This document shows, piece by piece, positions 53,301 through 61,806 of a DNA stretch of 64,000 bases (position 1 is its first letter; each line of letters begins with the position of its first letter). Source of the DNA: Holtiella tumoricola. GTDB lineage: Bacteria; Bacillota; Clostridia; Lachnospirales; Cellulosilyticaceae. Both the position numbers and the translations under genes were made by a program. The DNA lies in assembly GCF_027857615.1 (NCBI RefSeq), contig NZ_JAQIFT010000029.1, positions 1-64,000 on the forward strand, in the 5' to 3' direction. Under the pieces are notes generated by a model. It was not told where the DNA came from. It saw only the letters and a program-made list of their open reading frames with translations, and did no database searches.

Positions 53301-53966
53301 ATGTATAAAATACTTATAGTAGAGGATCAAGAGAAAATACGTAATGAATTAGGTGAACTTTTAAGACGATATGGCTATGAAGTAGTAATAATAGAAGAGT
53401 TTGAAAATGTGTTAGAAGATATTAAAAAGGCAGAAGCACATCTTATTTTATTAGATATAAACTTACCTGTATATGATGGGTACTATATTTGTAAGGAAAT
53501 AAGACAAACTTTAGATACGCCTATTATTATTGTTACAAGTAGGGATAGTGATATGGATGAACTGATGAGTATGAATTTAGGAGCAGATGACTTCGTCACA
53601 AAGCCTTATAATACTCAAATACTTTTAGCTAGAATAAGTGTACTCCTAAAAAGGGCCTATGCAGGGTACCAAGAGGTTGTACAATTTAATAATTTTAAAA
53701 TAAATTTCTCTAAAGGCATACTCATAAATGATGGACAAGAAGTAGAACTTACGAAAAATGAGATGAAAATTCTTGCCTGCCTTACAAAAGATAAAGGATG
53801 TATTGTTTCAAGAGAAGACTTGGTCAGCTATTTATGGGACAGTGAATGGTTTGTAGATGATAATACTTTGACTGTTAATATCAATAGATTACGTAAAAAA
53901 TTTGAAAGTATTGGTGTAGAAAATGTGATTCAAACGAAAAGAGGACAAGGCTACTTTATAGAATAA
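53301..53966 (+). CDS. bceR: OmpR-family response regulator (BceR-like)
   Basis: 221 residues. Receiver domain (about 1-115) with DD-type acidic pocket, phospho-Asp in LLLDINLPVYDG (about Asp52) and the conserved Lys in FVTKPY (about 101). The C-terminal winged helix (about 125-221) ends RLRKKFE..G..N.IQTKRGQGYFI. It matches regulators of Bce-type peptide-antibiotic modules. GGAGGAAG precedes the ATG at 53301. Unusually, no kinase gene follows; the matching kinase and ABC transporter are 1-6 kb downstream on the other strand. Confidence 0.9.
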   Translation: MYKILIVEDQEKIRNELGELLRRYGYEVVIIEEFENVLEDIKKAEAHLILLDINLPVYDGYYICKEIRQTLDTPIIIVTSRDSDMDELMSMNLGADDFVTKPYNTQILLARISVLLKRAYAGYQEVVQFNNFKINFSKGILINDGQEVELTKNEMKILACLTKDKGCIVSREDLVSYLWDSEWFVDDNTLTVNINRLRKKFESIGVENVIQTKRGQGYFIE

Positions 53967-53974
53967 CTCATGCA

Positions 53975-54195
53975 GTTTGATTAGTGCCTCTACCGGTGTA
54001 GTCTCTGAAGCGAGGTAATTGACATTATTAAAGACAAATGGTATTCTAATAAAAAAGTAAATAATGTCATCGGAGGACAGTACACCATAGTGTAGGGGAT
54101 AGTAAGCATACCGCTTGCAGGCCGCCTGTTAGAAAAGATGTCGAGTGAGCTCGGTTATTACATATATGTAATAGCCGAGTATTTTTATTTTTAGG
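53975..54195 (+). promoter_or_regulatory. Structured leader RNA with terminator, unknown class
   Basis: A 220-base noncoding segment. Paired elements: GCCTCTAC with GTGTAGGGG, GGTGTA with TACACC, TGACATTATT with AATAATGTCA, GCAGG with CCTGT, and a terminal hairpin with T run at 54150-54185. The nested multi-helix layout followed by a terminator and a ribosome site looks like a riboswitch or attenuator for the GNAT gene. It does not match the riboswitch consensus sequences I can recall. Confidence 0.5.
54150..54186 (+). terminator. Terminator in the leader of the GNAT gene
   Basis: CTCGGTTATTACATA pairs with TATGTAATAGCCGAG, a 15-bp stem with no more than a two-base tip, followed by TATTTTTATTTTT. 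Confidence 0.85.
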
Positions 54196-54204
54196 AGGTA
54201 TGAA

Positions 54205-54294
54205 ATGAATATGATAAAGAAAAGGAATGTGGAATGTTTATATTTGAAAAACGAAAAGGGGTGCAATAATGGAATTTTCACTTGTGAAGATTAA
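54205..54294 (+). CDS. Possible 29-residue leader peptide
   Basis: An ATG at 54205 with AGGAGGT upstream opens a frame beginning MNMIKKRNVECLYLKNEKGC that ends inside the start of the GNAT gene in another frame. It is either a coupled leader peptide or the relic of the gene originally served by the leader RNA. The strong ribosome site is its only support. Confidence 0.35.
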   Translation: MNMIKKRNVECLYLKNEKGCNNGIFTCED

Positions 54295-54778
54295 TGATGT
54301 AGACTTAATGCAATATAAGAAAGACATGCAGGAGGCCTTTCAGAAAGGGTTTGAAGATGTCTTTGGTAAGACTGGAGGTATTATTCTTCCTGAAAAAGAT
54401 ATCGACTGTTCCTTGAACGAGAAAGGTGCTATCGCATATAAAGCAATTGTTGACGGCCAAATGTGTGGGGGTGCTGTCGTAGTTATTGATGATGAAACAC
54501 AAAACAATCACCTTGATTTGCTCTATGTAAAATCTAGCGCTCAAACAAAAGGAATTGGCTATGCAATTTGGAGTGAAATTGAAAAATTGCATCCCAATAC
54601 AAAGGTATGGGAAACTAGTACTCCCTATTTTGACAAAAGAAATATTCATTTTTATATAAATAAATGTGGCTTTCATATAGTGGAATTTCAAAATGAACAT
54701 AATCCATCATTAGGTACATCCGAAGATTTTATTGGTGATGGAGGGGAGGGAATGTTTGTGTTCCAAAAGCGAATGTAA
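54269..54778 (+). CDS. GNAT family N-acetyltransferase
   Basis: 169 residues. The acetyl-CoA region is DLLYVKSSAQTKGIGYAIW (about 89-107), and HFYINKCGFHIVEF (about 129-142) is the usual C-terminal strand. The composition differs a little from flanking genes, with more GC in codon third positions near its start. It lies behind a structured leader and terminator, so expression may be conditional. Located between a Bce-type regulator and transporter, it could add to antibiotic resistance, but that is inferred from position. Confidence 0.83.
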   Translation: MEFSLVKINDVDLMQYKKDMQEAFQKGFEDVFGKTGGIILPEKDIDCSLNEKGAIAYKAIVDGQMCGGAVVVIDDETQNNHLDLLYVKSSAQTKGIGYAIWSEIEKLHPNTKVWETSTPYFDKRNIHFYINKCGFHIVEFQNEHNPSLGTSEDFIGDGGEGMFVFQKRM

Positions 54779-54850
54779 TTTAGCAAGTTCTAGTTTATAA
54801 AGCTATTACAACAGTAATGTCAATAAACCAAATAGTTATTTCCTTACTTA

Positions 54851-54892
54851 AAATCCCCCTACCATTTTAATTTAAATGCTAGGGGGATTTGA
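54851..54892. terminator. Bidirectional terminator between GNAT and transporter genes
   Basis: AAATCCCCCT pairs with AGGGGGATTT around an AT-rich loop; T and A runs serve both directions. Confidence 0.75.
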
Positions 54893-54899
54893 TATGCGG

Positions 54900-54923
54900 C
54901 TATATCCTCAATATTATCTAACA
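54900..54923. repeat. 24-nt dispersed repeat, copy 2
   Basis: Same as 51999-52022 with one mismatch (TATTATCT for TATTGTCT). This copy covers the 3' end and stop codon of the leftward permease gene. Confidence 0.6.
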
Positions 54924-56923
54924 TAGCCATTATTTAAAATGACATTTTTAGCGGTGATATAAGTTGTAAGGAAGTAGCCGCCGTAGATAACAACAAGAAA
55001 GAATGCTGTTATAAAGGTTGTAACACCTAAGGAGAGGCTGCCAAATTGGACTATAAAGTTATTAGTAATATTAAGTCCAACTATTGAGTGTACAAGGGCT
55101 AGACTTAGTGGTGTAAAGAAATAGAGTGCAATCTGAGTGAATAGAGAACGTTTAAGGGTATCATAAGGTACACCTAGTTTTCTCAGAATTTCGTAGTGTG
55201 CGGTATGGTCTGTGATCTCAAGGAGTTGCTGGAGAGCAAGAATTGCTGCGCTAGCAATTAAAAATACAAAACCGATATAAATACCTATATAAGTAACGAT
55301 TGTAGATAATCCTAGAGAAGCTTCATAGGTGCTGATCTTAGTTGTGTAGGGTATAAAGAAACCTTGATTATTATGTCCTATATCTTCAAGAGATTGAGTG
55401 AATAGTGCTTCACATTCTTCTTTGTTATTAAAGAAATTAATATTTAAATACATGCTAGAGACAGACGCATTAACTAAGAACTCATCATTTAAAACTAAAG
55501 TGAGTTGGTTACTTGTAAAGTAGCTGGTCTCAAGGGAGTAGTTAAGAGATTCTCTATATTTTGGAGATAAGTCCTGACCACTGATAGTAAGTTTCTTTTG
55601 AAGTCCTAAGGGTTCTTTACAAAGATTAATATAGGTATCTACATTAGATGAAATTGCATATTCATTAGGGTCTAAAGTAATAGGAGTAGCCCCTTGATAC
55701 TTAAGTATATTATTGAAATCTGAAAGCTTAATAGCAGTGAGATTAAGGTCTTCGTTAAAATTATAAAGGTGGCTATAGGTGGCCATAATTTCTGGACTAA
55801 ATAGATCGCTATAATGAATTGGTGCCTGGTAAAGGTTAAACTCGAGATATTCCTTTGCAATATCATTAAGAGGGAAGTTATAGCTTTCAAGTTGCTTAAT
55901 GAGAGAATCTTGGTCTTCCTCACCCCATACATATAAGGTGGCATCATAAGGTGTTGTAGACTCTAGAGTAGAAGTAAGTGTTTTGCTCATACTAAGACCT
56001 GTAGAGAGTACACCAATTGTAAAGAAAAGCATAAGGCAAATAACACTCATAGAAATATGATGTGTTTTAATTTTACTCATTACTTGGTTTACAATAAAAA
56101 GATTAATGTTTTTATAGTAAAAGGTTTTGTATTTAATACAGAGTTTAGATACAATTCCAGCTATAGAATAAAAGAATAAATAAGTTCCTATACAACCAAG
56201 GAGAATGGCACTAAGTAAGCTTGTATCAAAAGAGCGAAGTCCATTAATACTCGCCAAGGTATAAGCGATTATTAAAATGACAAGAGAAAGAATAAAGAAG
56301 AAGCATGCGAGGGGAAAGTTAGGCATTTTTAAAGTCTCATTTTTCTTTTCTCCTTGTAAGAGGTCAATCAGTTTATATTTTGCAATACTAACCGTATTAA
56401 AGATGATAACGATAACAAAAAGTATTGTAAAGAATACAATAGATTTGCAAGCGGCACTACTAGAGAAAATAAAGGTAAAAGATTTAAGGTCTACGGCAAA
56501 GAGTTGTGCTGTAACAATAGATAATCCGTGAGACAAAAACGTACCTAAAACTAATCCACTGATAAGAGCAAAGATAGCAATAATTAAAGACTCTATAACC
56601 AATAATAAGTTAACCGTGTGGCGATTCATGCCTAAAGTTAGATAAAGGCCTAATTCCTTTTTACGTCGTCTAATGAGGAAGTGGTTAGCATAGATCATGA
56701 GAAAGCCTAAGATAAATGCTACAAATATAGAAATAATCCCCATAAGTTGTGAGAGATTCTTGATGATTTCTAATTTAGAAGTAGTAATCTCCAACATAGC
56801 TTGTTGAGCATCTAATGCATTAAACATATAAAAAATGCATACACCAAATGTTAGTGTTAGGAAATAAATCATATAATCCTTAAAACTACGTTTAGCATTA
56901 CGTAAAGAGAGTTTAAAGAACAT
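54914..56923 (-). CDS. bceB: Bce-type ABC transporter permease
   Basis: 669 residues: ten membrane spans in the FtsX/MacB-like layout, with a large extracellular domain (about 320-530) between spans 7 and 8, typical of BceB. The first residues MFFKLSLRNAKRSFKDYMIYF are a family mark. These transporters free targets from peptide antibiotics such as bacitracin and signal to the partner kinase. The ATG at 56923 is 8 bases after GGAGGTG; a GTG at 56935 lies on that site. It overlaps the ATPase gene by 11 bases. Confidence 0.92.
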   Translation of the reverse strand: MFFKLSLRNAKRSFKDYMIYFLTLTFGVCIFYMFNALDAQQAMLEITTSKLEIIKNLSQLMGIISIFVAFILGFLMIYANHFLIRRRKKELGLYLTLGMNRHTVNLLLVIESLIIAIFALISGLVLGTFLSHGLSIVTAQLFAVDLKSFTFIFSSSAACKSIVFFTILFVIVIIFNTVSIAKYKLIDLLQGEKKNETLKMPNFPLACFFFILSLVILIIAYTLASINGLRSFDTSLLSAILLGCIGTYLFFYSIAGIVSKLCIKYKTFYYKNINLFIVNQVMSKIKTHHISMSVICLMLFFTIGVLSTGLSMSKTLTSTLESTTPYDATLYVWGEEDQDSLIKQLESYNFPLNDIAKEYLEFNLYQAPIHYSDLFSPEIMATYSHLYNFNEDLNLTAIKLSDFNNILKYQGATPITLDPNEYAISSNVDTYINLCKEPLGLQKKLTISGQDLSPKYRESLNYSLETSYFTSNQLTLVLNDEFLVNASVSSMYLNINFFNNKEECEALFTQSLEDIGHNNQGFFIPYTTKISTYEASLGLSTIVTYIGIYIGFVFLIASAAILALQQLLEITDHTAHYEILRKLGVPYDTLKRSLFTQIALYFFTPLSLALVHSIVGLNITNNFIVQFGSLSLGVTTFITAFFLVVIYGGYFLTTYITAKNVILNNGYVR

Positions 56924-57680
56924 TGTGGGTGTCACCTCCGAGAAGGGTTACGACCTCTATAATACGATTAAAGAAGTCTTTGCGGTTATTATTACCTCTT
57001 ATAAGCTCAGTAAAGATTTTGCCATCTTTAATAAAGAGAATACGCTTAGCATAGCTTGCTGTAAAAGCATCATGAGTAACCATCATAATAGTAGCGTTAA
57101 GTTTGGTGTTTAAAAACTCTAAGCTTTCAAGAAGAAGCCTAGAAGATTTTGAATCAAGAGCACCTGTAGGCTCATCAGCTAAAATAAGAGATGGATGTGT
57201 GATGATGGCACGCGCACAAGCAACACGCTGTTTTTGGCCACCAGAAAGCTCATAAGGATATTTAGAGAGGATATTGGTAATACCTAGTTGAGTAGCTAAT
57301 GTATGGATACGCTCTTCAATTTCCTTAGGATTTACTTTTTGAATAGTGAGTGCAAGTGCAATATTTTCAAATGCAGTTAAGGTATTAAGTAGGTTGAAAT
57401 CTTGGAAGATAAAACCTAGATGATTACGACGAAAGGTAGCAAGCTTCTTTTGAGAAAGAGTTGTAATATCTTGTTCGTCTATAATGATATGTCCACTTGT
57501 AACGGTATCGATTGTTGAAATACAGTTAAGGAGAGTGGTTTTACCACTCCCTGAAGGCCCCATTATAGCTACAAATTCTCCTTTGTCTACATCTAGGTTA
57601 ATATGGTCTAGAGCTTTGGTAACATTACCACGAGAACCATAATATTTTTGGATTTGTTGTACACTTAATAGTTTTTCCAT
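56913..57680 (-). CDS. bceA: Bce-type ABC transporter ATP-binding protein
   Basis: 255 residues, LolD/MacB-like. Walker A GPSGSGKTT (about 40-48), Q-loop in FIFQDFNLL, signature LSGGQKQRVACARAI (about 145-159) and Walker B LILADEPTGALDS. AGGAGG precedes the ATG. It lies downstream of the TraX-like gene with a 9-base gap and upstream of bceB with overlap, so these three are one leftward operon. Confidence 0.95.
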   Translation of the reverse strand: MEKLLSVQQIQKYYGSRGNVTKALDHINLDVDKGEFVAIMGPSGSGKTTLLNCISTIDTVTSGHIIIDEQDITTLSQKKLATFRRNHLGFIFQDFNLLNTLTAFENIALALTIQKVNPKEIEERIHTLATQLGITNILSKYPYELSGGQKQRVACARAIITHPSLILADEPTGALDSKSSRLLLESLEFLNTKLNATIMMVTHDAFTASYAKRILFIKDGKIFTELIRGNNNRKDFFNRIIEVVTLLGGDTHNVL

Positions 57681-57689
57681 AAAAGCCTC

Positions 57690-58514
57690 CTATTTGAATC
57701 CGTTTATAAGATAAGCTACACCGAGTAAGATATAGAGGTGAGCTGGGTAGTAGATATAGAAGAAAGAACGCATACCTTTTCCTTTTTGGCCATTATAAAG
57801 AAGAAGAAAAGGTAGAGCTAAAATCATAAGCCATTGGTAATTAATATAAAATAGGTTATCTACTGAGAATATCATACCTGTTGTCAGATAGAAGGTAATG
57901 ATACAGAAAACAGTATAGAAAAGTCCCATATGTTTTTTATTGTTATGGCATAAATAGAAACCAATACCTAATGCAATCCAAAGAATACCACCTTCTACTA
58001 ATAAAGGTAAAGGAATGGCTACAAGTACAATCCTAAGTACCCAAAGTGGTAGAGTTTCCATACTCATCAAAACAATGAAAGAAGCAAGAATAGGAGTGAG
58101 TATAGCAAGGAGGTTAAGAAGTCCTTGACCGAGCTTGTGTTCTTTAAAAGCAACAATAGTTTTTTCACCAAAGTGGATAAAGAAGGTGATAAGGAACATC
58201 GTTGCGAAAATATTATTGATAATCATACCACCATTTGGCATAGGGAAATAGGTGTTGGCAAGGTTGTTAAGGAGTGCCATACCTATAGAGGCTATATATA
58301 AGCGGCTCATGTATTTCATGCGGTTACGAGTGTGGTACATACCTTCAGCAACCATGAAAATAAAGATAGGTGCAGAAATACGCCCAATAATTCCAAACCA
58401 AAATGGGATAGGGATAATCCCTATAAGCATTTGTTGAATGTGGTCAAATGTCATAAAAATAAGTGCGAGTAATTTAAGATCAAAGCTAGTTAGGCCTTTT
58501 TTAATAAAATCCAT
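57690..58514 (-). CDS. TraX-family membrane protein
   Basis: 274 residues, about eight membrane spans. The N-terminus LTSFDLKLLALIFMTFDHIQ and GRISAPIFIFMVAEGMYHTR are family marks (PF05857, acyltransferase-3-like TraX). TraX of F plasmid acetylates pilin; chromosomal Firmicute members have no settled role and may modify a surface component. CGGAGG precedes the ATG. First gene of the operon with bceA and bceB, an uncommon companion for that transporter. Confidence 0.87.
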   Translation of the reverse strand: MDFIKKGLTSFDLKLLALIFMTFDHIQQMLIGIIPIPFWFGIIGRISAPIFIFMVAEGMYHTRNRMKYMSRLYIASIGMALLNNLANTYFPMPNGGMIINNIFATMFLITFFIHFGEKTIVAFKEHKLGQGLLNLLAILTPILASFIVLMSMETLPLWVLRIVLVAIPLPLLVEGGILWIALGIGFYLCHNNKKHMGLFYTVFCIITFYLTTGMIFSVDNLFYINYQWLMILALPFLLLYNGQKGKGMRSFFYIYYPAHLYILLGVAYLINGFK

Positions 58515-58595
58515 TTTGAATACCTCCGTAATGAGTTCGTTAAGATAGATTTATCATACAGAAGTCTAAAAGAAGTTGCGATGGATTAGACTAAC

Positions 58596-58623
58596 AGCTA
58601 ACTTACAAATTTGTAAGTTAGCT
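58596..58623. promoter_or_regulatory. Perfect 28-nt palindrome at the kinase stop codon
   Basis: AGCTAACTTACAAATTTGTA plus AGTTAGCT is fully self-complementary. It covers the last codons and stop of the kinase gene and lies 80-110 bases before the TraX-bceAB operon. No T run follows on either strand, so an operator is as likely as a terminator. Confidence 0.5.
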
Positions 58624-59634
58624 TTCTAGAAGGTGCATTTTACTTTTGGGAAAGATAAGAGTGACAGTAGTACCTTGTGATAAAGTAGAAGTAAGTGAGA
58701 GACTTAGTCCAAGCTTGTTGGCAAGTGTATGACAAAGATAAAGTCCGATACCTGTAGACTTTCCATATTTACGCCCATTTTCACCTGTAAAGCCTTTGTC
58801 AAAGACACGACGCAAGTCGCTTTCTGGTATACCTACCCCGTTATCTTGAATAGTAAGATGAATACTGTTTTCCTTTTCAATAGCAGAAATAGAGATGATT
58901 TTATGAGGCTTATCTAGGTATTTAACAGCGTTACTAATAATTTGGCTCAGCATAAACTCGACCCATTTAGAATCACTATAGATTGTATAGTCAGGAATAT
59001 TTAGCTCCAATGTAATAGGAAGAGAAATAAAAGTCTTAGAATACTTTTTAATGACAGTATTAATTATTTTTTTTAGAGATAAAGCTTTAATAATATAGTC
59101 TTTCTCAGTTAAATGGCTCCTAGAATAAAAGAGAACCTGTTCTATAAAGTTATTAATCTTATCAATTTCTTCATCCATACTACGGATTTCAGGTGTTCTA
59201 TGATTTTGGGCAATAAGTTTAGCAGAAGCAATAGGCGTTTTAATTTCATGAATCCAAAGTTCAATGTATTCTTCATATTCAGATTGAAGTTTTTGATAAT
59301 AGTCAATTCTATCATTCATAGATTTATTTGTAGATTTCAAGATAGTGTAAAGCAATCTACCTTCTAGAAAGTCAGGTTCAGAAATAACTTCTGATAAGAG
59401 ATACTTTTGATCAAGAAGCTCTAGTTCATCTAGGACATTATTGTAATAACTAGATTTCTTGGAAAATTCATGAAGTAATAAAGTAGTATAAGCTACAAGA
59501 AAAGTTAAATTAAAGAAAATAATGGAATATAAAGGTAGATGCATAACAACAAAAAATAAACTTGTAAAGAGCATAAGACCTATATAAATGAGTAAAGTCC
59601 AAAGTTTAGTACGTATGAAATCAAGAAAATGCAT
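58618..59634 (-). CDS. bceS: Intramembrane-sensing histidine kinase (BceS-like)
   Basis: 338 residues with two N-terminal membrane spans (about 10-32 and 36-56) and almost no extracellular loop, as in BceS/GraS kinases. The phospho-His lies in LWIHEIKTPIASAKL (about residue 130). The ATPase region has the N box SQIISNAVKYLDK, DNGVGIPESDL and GKSTGIGLYLC. AAGGAG precedes the ATG. Upstream of the TraX-bceAB operon on the same strand. The cognate regulator is probably the one at 53301 on the opposite strand. Confidence 0.92.
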   Translation of the reverse strand: MHFLDFIRTKLWTLLIYIGLMLFTSLFFVVMHLPLYSIIFFNLTFLVAYTTLLLHEFSKKSSYYNNVLDELELLDQKYLLSEVISEPDFLEGRLLYTILKSTNKSMNDRIDYYQKLQSEYEEYIELWIHEIKTPIASAKLIAQNHRTPEIRSMDEEIDKINNFIEQVLFYSRSHLTEKDYIIKALSLKKIINTVIKKYSKTFISLPITLELNIPDYTIYSDSKWVEFMLSQIISNAVKYLDKPHKIISISAIEKENSIHLTIQDNGVGIPESDLRRVFDKGFTGENGRKYGKSTGIGLYLCHTLANKLGLSLSLTSTLSQGTTVTLIFPKSKMHLLES

Positions 59635-59978
59635 GATAAAAACTCCTTATATGAAATGAAAGATCAATATAGCTTCCTTTAATATAAACCATATTTGTAA
59701 AAAGGTATACGGACCACGCAAATGTCGGAAAATGAAAAAGTATGATTTTACATATAGTCATAGGCACAACTTTAGGTTATAATAGGCTAGGACAAATTAG
59801 AACTGTTAATGGAACACGGTTTGGGGAAAGCTTAGACAATAAGATGACTTATTGCTCTAGGCTTTTTCTTATATACAGGTAATATCATATAAAAAATAAT
59901 AAAATTTAGGGTAAAGTGCTAACCAGATATATTTTCTACCGACTATACAAGTGAAAGAAAATTAAATTGAGGGGAATT
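59635..59978 (+). other. Intergenic region with probable small RNA or leader
   Basis: A promoter-like TAGTCA (59755-59760), 17 bases, TATAAT (59778-59783) precedes about 90 bases without an ORF that end in a terminator (59828-59877). The segment could be a short RNA or an attenuated leader of the sigma-factor gene 100 bases further on. Confidence 0.5.
59828..59877 (+). terminator. Terminator between kinase and sigma-factor genes
   Basis: AAGCTTAGACAATAAG pairs with CTTATTGCTCTAGGCTT (one bulge, one G-U), followed by a T run. Confidence 0.75.
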
Positions 59979-61625
59979 ATGAGAACAGAAAACGTAAGAA
60001 AACAAATAGAAGACAAACTTTTTCTAGATAAACTATACGGATTTGCCTATAAGAGATGTAATCATTCAGAAGAAGCAGAAGACTTATGCTCGGATATTGT
60101 TCTAAGGATTTTAAAAAGTATAAATCAAGTAAGCGAAATTGAAAACTTCAATAGCTATGTATGGAAAATAGCTCACCATACCTATGCAGACTACTGTGAA
60201 AAACGTAGAAAGCAAAGAGAACGTATAAGTATGGAGTCCTACAGTGAGAATGAATGTACAAGTATGCTAACACATTCTATTGAAGAGTATATGGAAAATC
60301 AGGAAGATCGTAGCCAATATACAAAGATTAAAAGGGAGATAGGCTTCCTTTCTAAATTGTACCGTGATGTTATGATTATGTATTATCTAGATGAGATGAA
60401 AGTGTCTGAAATTGCAGCCAAACTTAGTCTTACAGAAACCACAGTTAAACAACGTTTGTTCTCAGCCCGAAATACAATTAAGAAAGAGGTAGAGAAGATG
60501 GAAAGCAGAGATTTAACTTTACAACCTATTCATATTGATTTTATGGGGACAGGAAGTCCTATTGGAAATGATCCAACAGTAAAAGCAGAGCGCATGTTCT
60601 CACAAAATTTGATATATCTTTGCAAAGATATACCACGTAGTGCAAAAGAACTAGCAGAGATTTTAAATGTACCAATGCCTTTTATAGAGGAAGAATTAGA
60701 GATTCAATGCGCAGGGGCAAATGGAGAATATGGATTATTAAGAAAAACAGAGAATGGAAAATATATTGCCAACTTTATAATGGTAGAAAAAACAGGGATA
60801 GAACAAGTTAATCAAATGTACCAACCAAAAGTTGATTGCTTTGTGGAGAAAATTGGAGCATATCTAACGAAGAATGAAAAAGAAATTTTAGATTTTCCTT
60901 TCCTAAATAAACAGGTAGACCTATCTTTTGTGGCATGGTCTCTTATTTCCATGATGTTTTGGAGATATGCGGAACAAGTAAGTAAGTGCCTAAAAGAACA
61001 ATATTTCAGTCATATTGAAGAAAGACAAGAAAAATATATTACATGTGGAGAAGTGGGCGACAGTAAGGGGAGTATATATGAGGGGTTCTATGGCTCAGAT
61101 GGCATAATGGCTTATAATGTATGTGGCTATAAGATGGTGAAGTGCCAAAATATCTATGGAACACGTCTAGATAAACATTTTGCTTGTGGGCATGATATAG
61201 CTAATGATCAGCAATTATTATTAACTTTACAGGCAATAGAGGGTATAAAGCGTGATGAATTATCTAAGCAAGAGCAAGAAGTTGCAGCAAAAGCTATTGA
61301 AGCGGGTTATTTAAAGATTGAGGAAGGGTATTTATATCCTAAAGTGTTAGTGATGAACACAAAGGATGAGCAAAAGTTTTATGAGCTATCTTATAAAATA
61401 CAAGGAGAGCTAAAAGACTTAGTAGAGGAGACGGTAGATGATCTCTATCCACTTATTAAAAAGCTTGTACCCAAGCATCTTTTGAATGAATATAAGATGT
61501 TTGTAACAATGACACAATTAAGATTGATGGATTGGGTTGTAGAGGGATGTATACAAAGAGGGATTTTAAGTACACCTCCCAATCCTATATGTGCAGAAGG
61601 AACTTGGATTATGGTAAGTAAATAA
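59979..61625 (+). CDS. ECF-like sigma factor with long C-terminal extension
   Basis: 548 residues. Sigma region 2 (about 14-80, LYGFAYKRCNHSEEAEDLCSD onward) and region 4 (about 110-170, with YYLDEMKVSEIAAKLSLTET and VKQRLFSARNTIKK) form a normal ECF pair. The rest (about 175-548) holds a winged-helix-like segment (SAKELAEILNVPMPFIEEEL) and a large domain I do not recognise with scattered cysteines (YGTRLDKHFACGHDIAND). Such extensions often replace anti-sigma control by a sensor domain. ATG 59979 follows GAGGGG; a TTG four codons earlier is itself part of that site. Single gene with a terminator after it. Confidence 0.85.
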   Translation: MRTENVRKQIEDKLFLDKLYGFAYKRCNHSEEAEDLCSDIVLRILKSINQVSEIENFNSYVWKIAHHTYADYCEKRRKQRERISMESYSENECTSMLTHSIEEYMENQEDRSQYTKIKREIGFLSKLYRDVMIMYYLDEMKVSEIAAKLSLTETTVKQRLFSARNTIKKEVEKMESRDLTLQPIHIDFMGTGSPIGNDPTVKAERMFSQNLIYLCKDIPRSAKELAEILNVPMPFIEEELEIQCAGANGEYGLLRKTENGKYIANFIMVEKTGIEQVNQMYQPKVDCFVEKIGAYLTKNEKEILDFPFLNKQVDLSFVAWSLISMMFWRYAEQVSKCLKEQYFSHIEERQEKYITCGEVGDSKGSIYEGFYGSDGIMAYNVCGYKMVKCQNIYGTRLDKHFACGHDIANDQQLLLTLQAIEGIKRDELSKQEQEVAAKAIEAGYLKIEEGYLYPKVLVMNTKDEQKFYELSYKIQGELKDLVEETVDDLYPLIKKLVPKHLLNEYKMFVTMTQLRLMDWVVEGCIQRGILSTPPNPICAEGTWIMVSK

Positions 61626-61642
61626 ATAATTTATCAAGTAAT

Positions 61643-61687
61643 AAAGAAGTAAGGATCGTTTTTTGACGATCCTTACTTCTTTTTAAG
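61643..61687 (+). terminator. Terminator after the sigma-factor gene
   Basis: AAGAAGTAAGGATCGT pairs with ACGATCCTTACTTCTT around a T/G loop, followed by TTTAAG. Confidence 0.9.
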
Positions 61688-61806
61688 GGACTTTGCTATT
61701 AGGATTTTATAAAAAATGCTATAATAAGCTTATCCTTTAAATTCAAGAAATTAAAAGATATATTTAATATAAAAGAGCATGAGTTATAAAGTGAAAGGAG
61801 GCTCTT

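Noticed and set aside
53975..54195. T-box, 6S RNA or c-di-GMP riboswitch
   Set aside because: No T-box GGTGGTACCGCG, no long central-bubble duplex between the ends, and no c-di-GMP aptamer core could be found.
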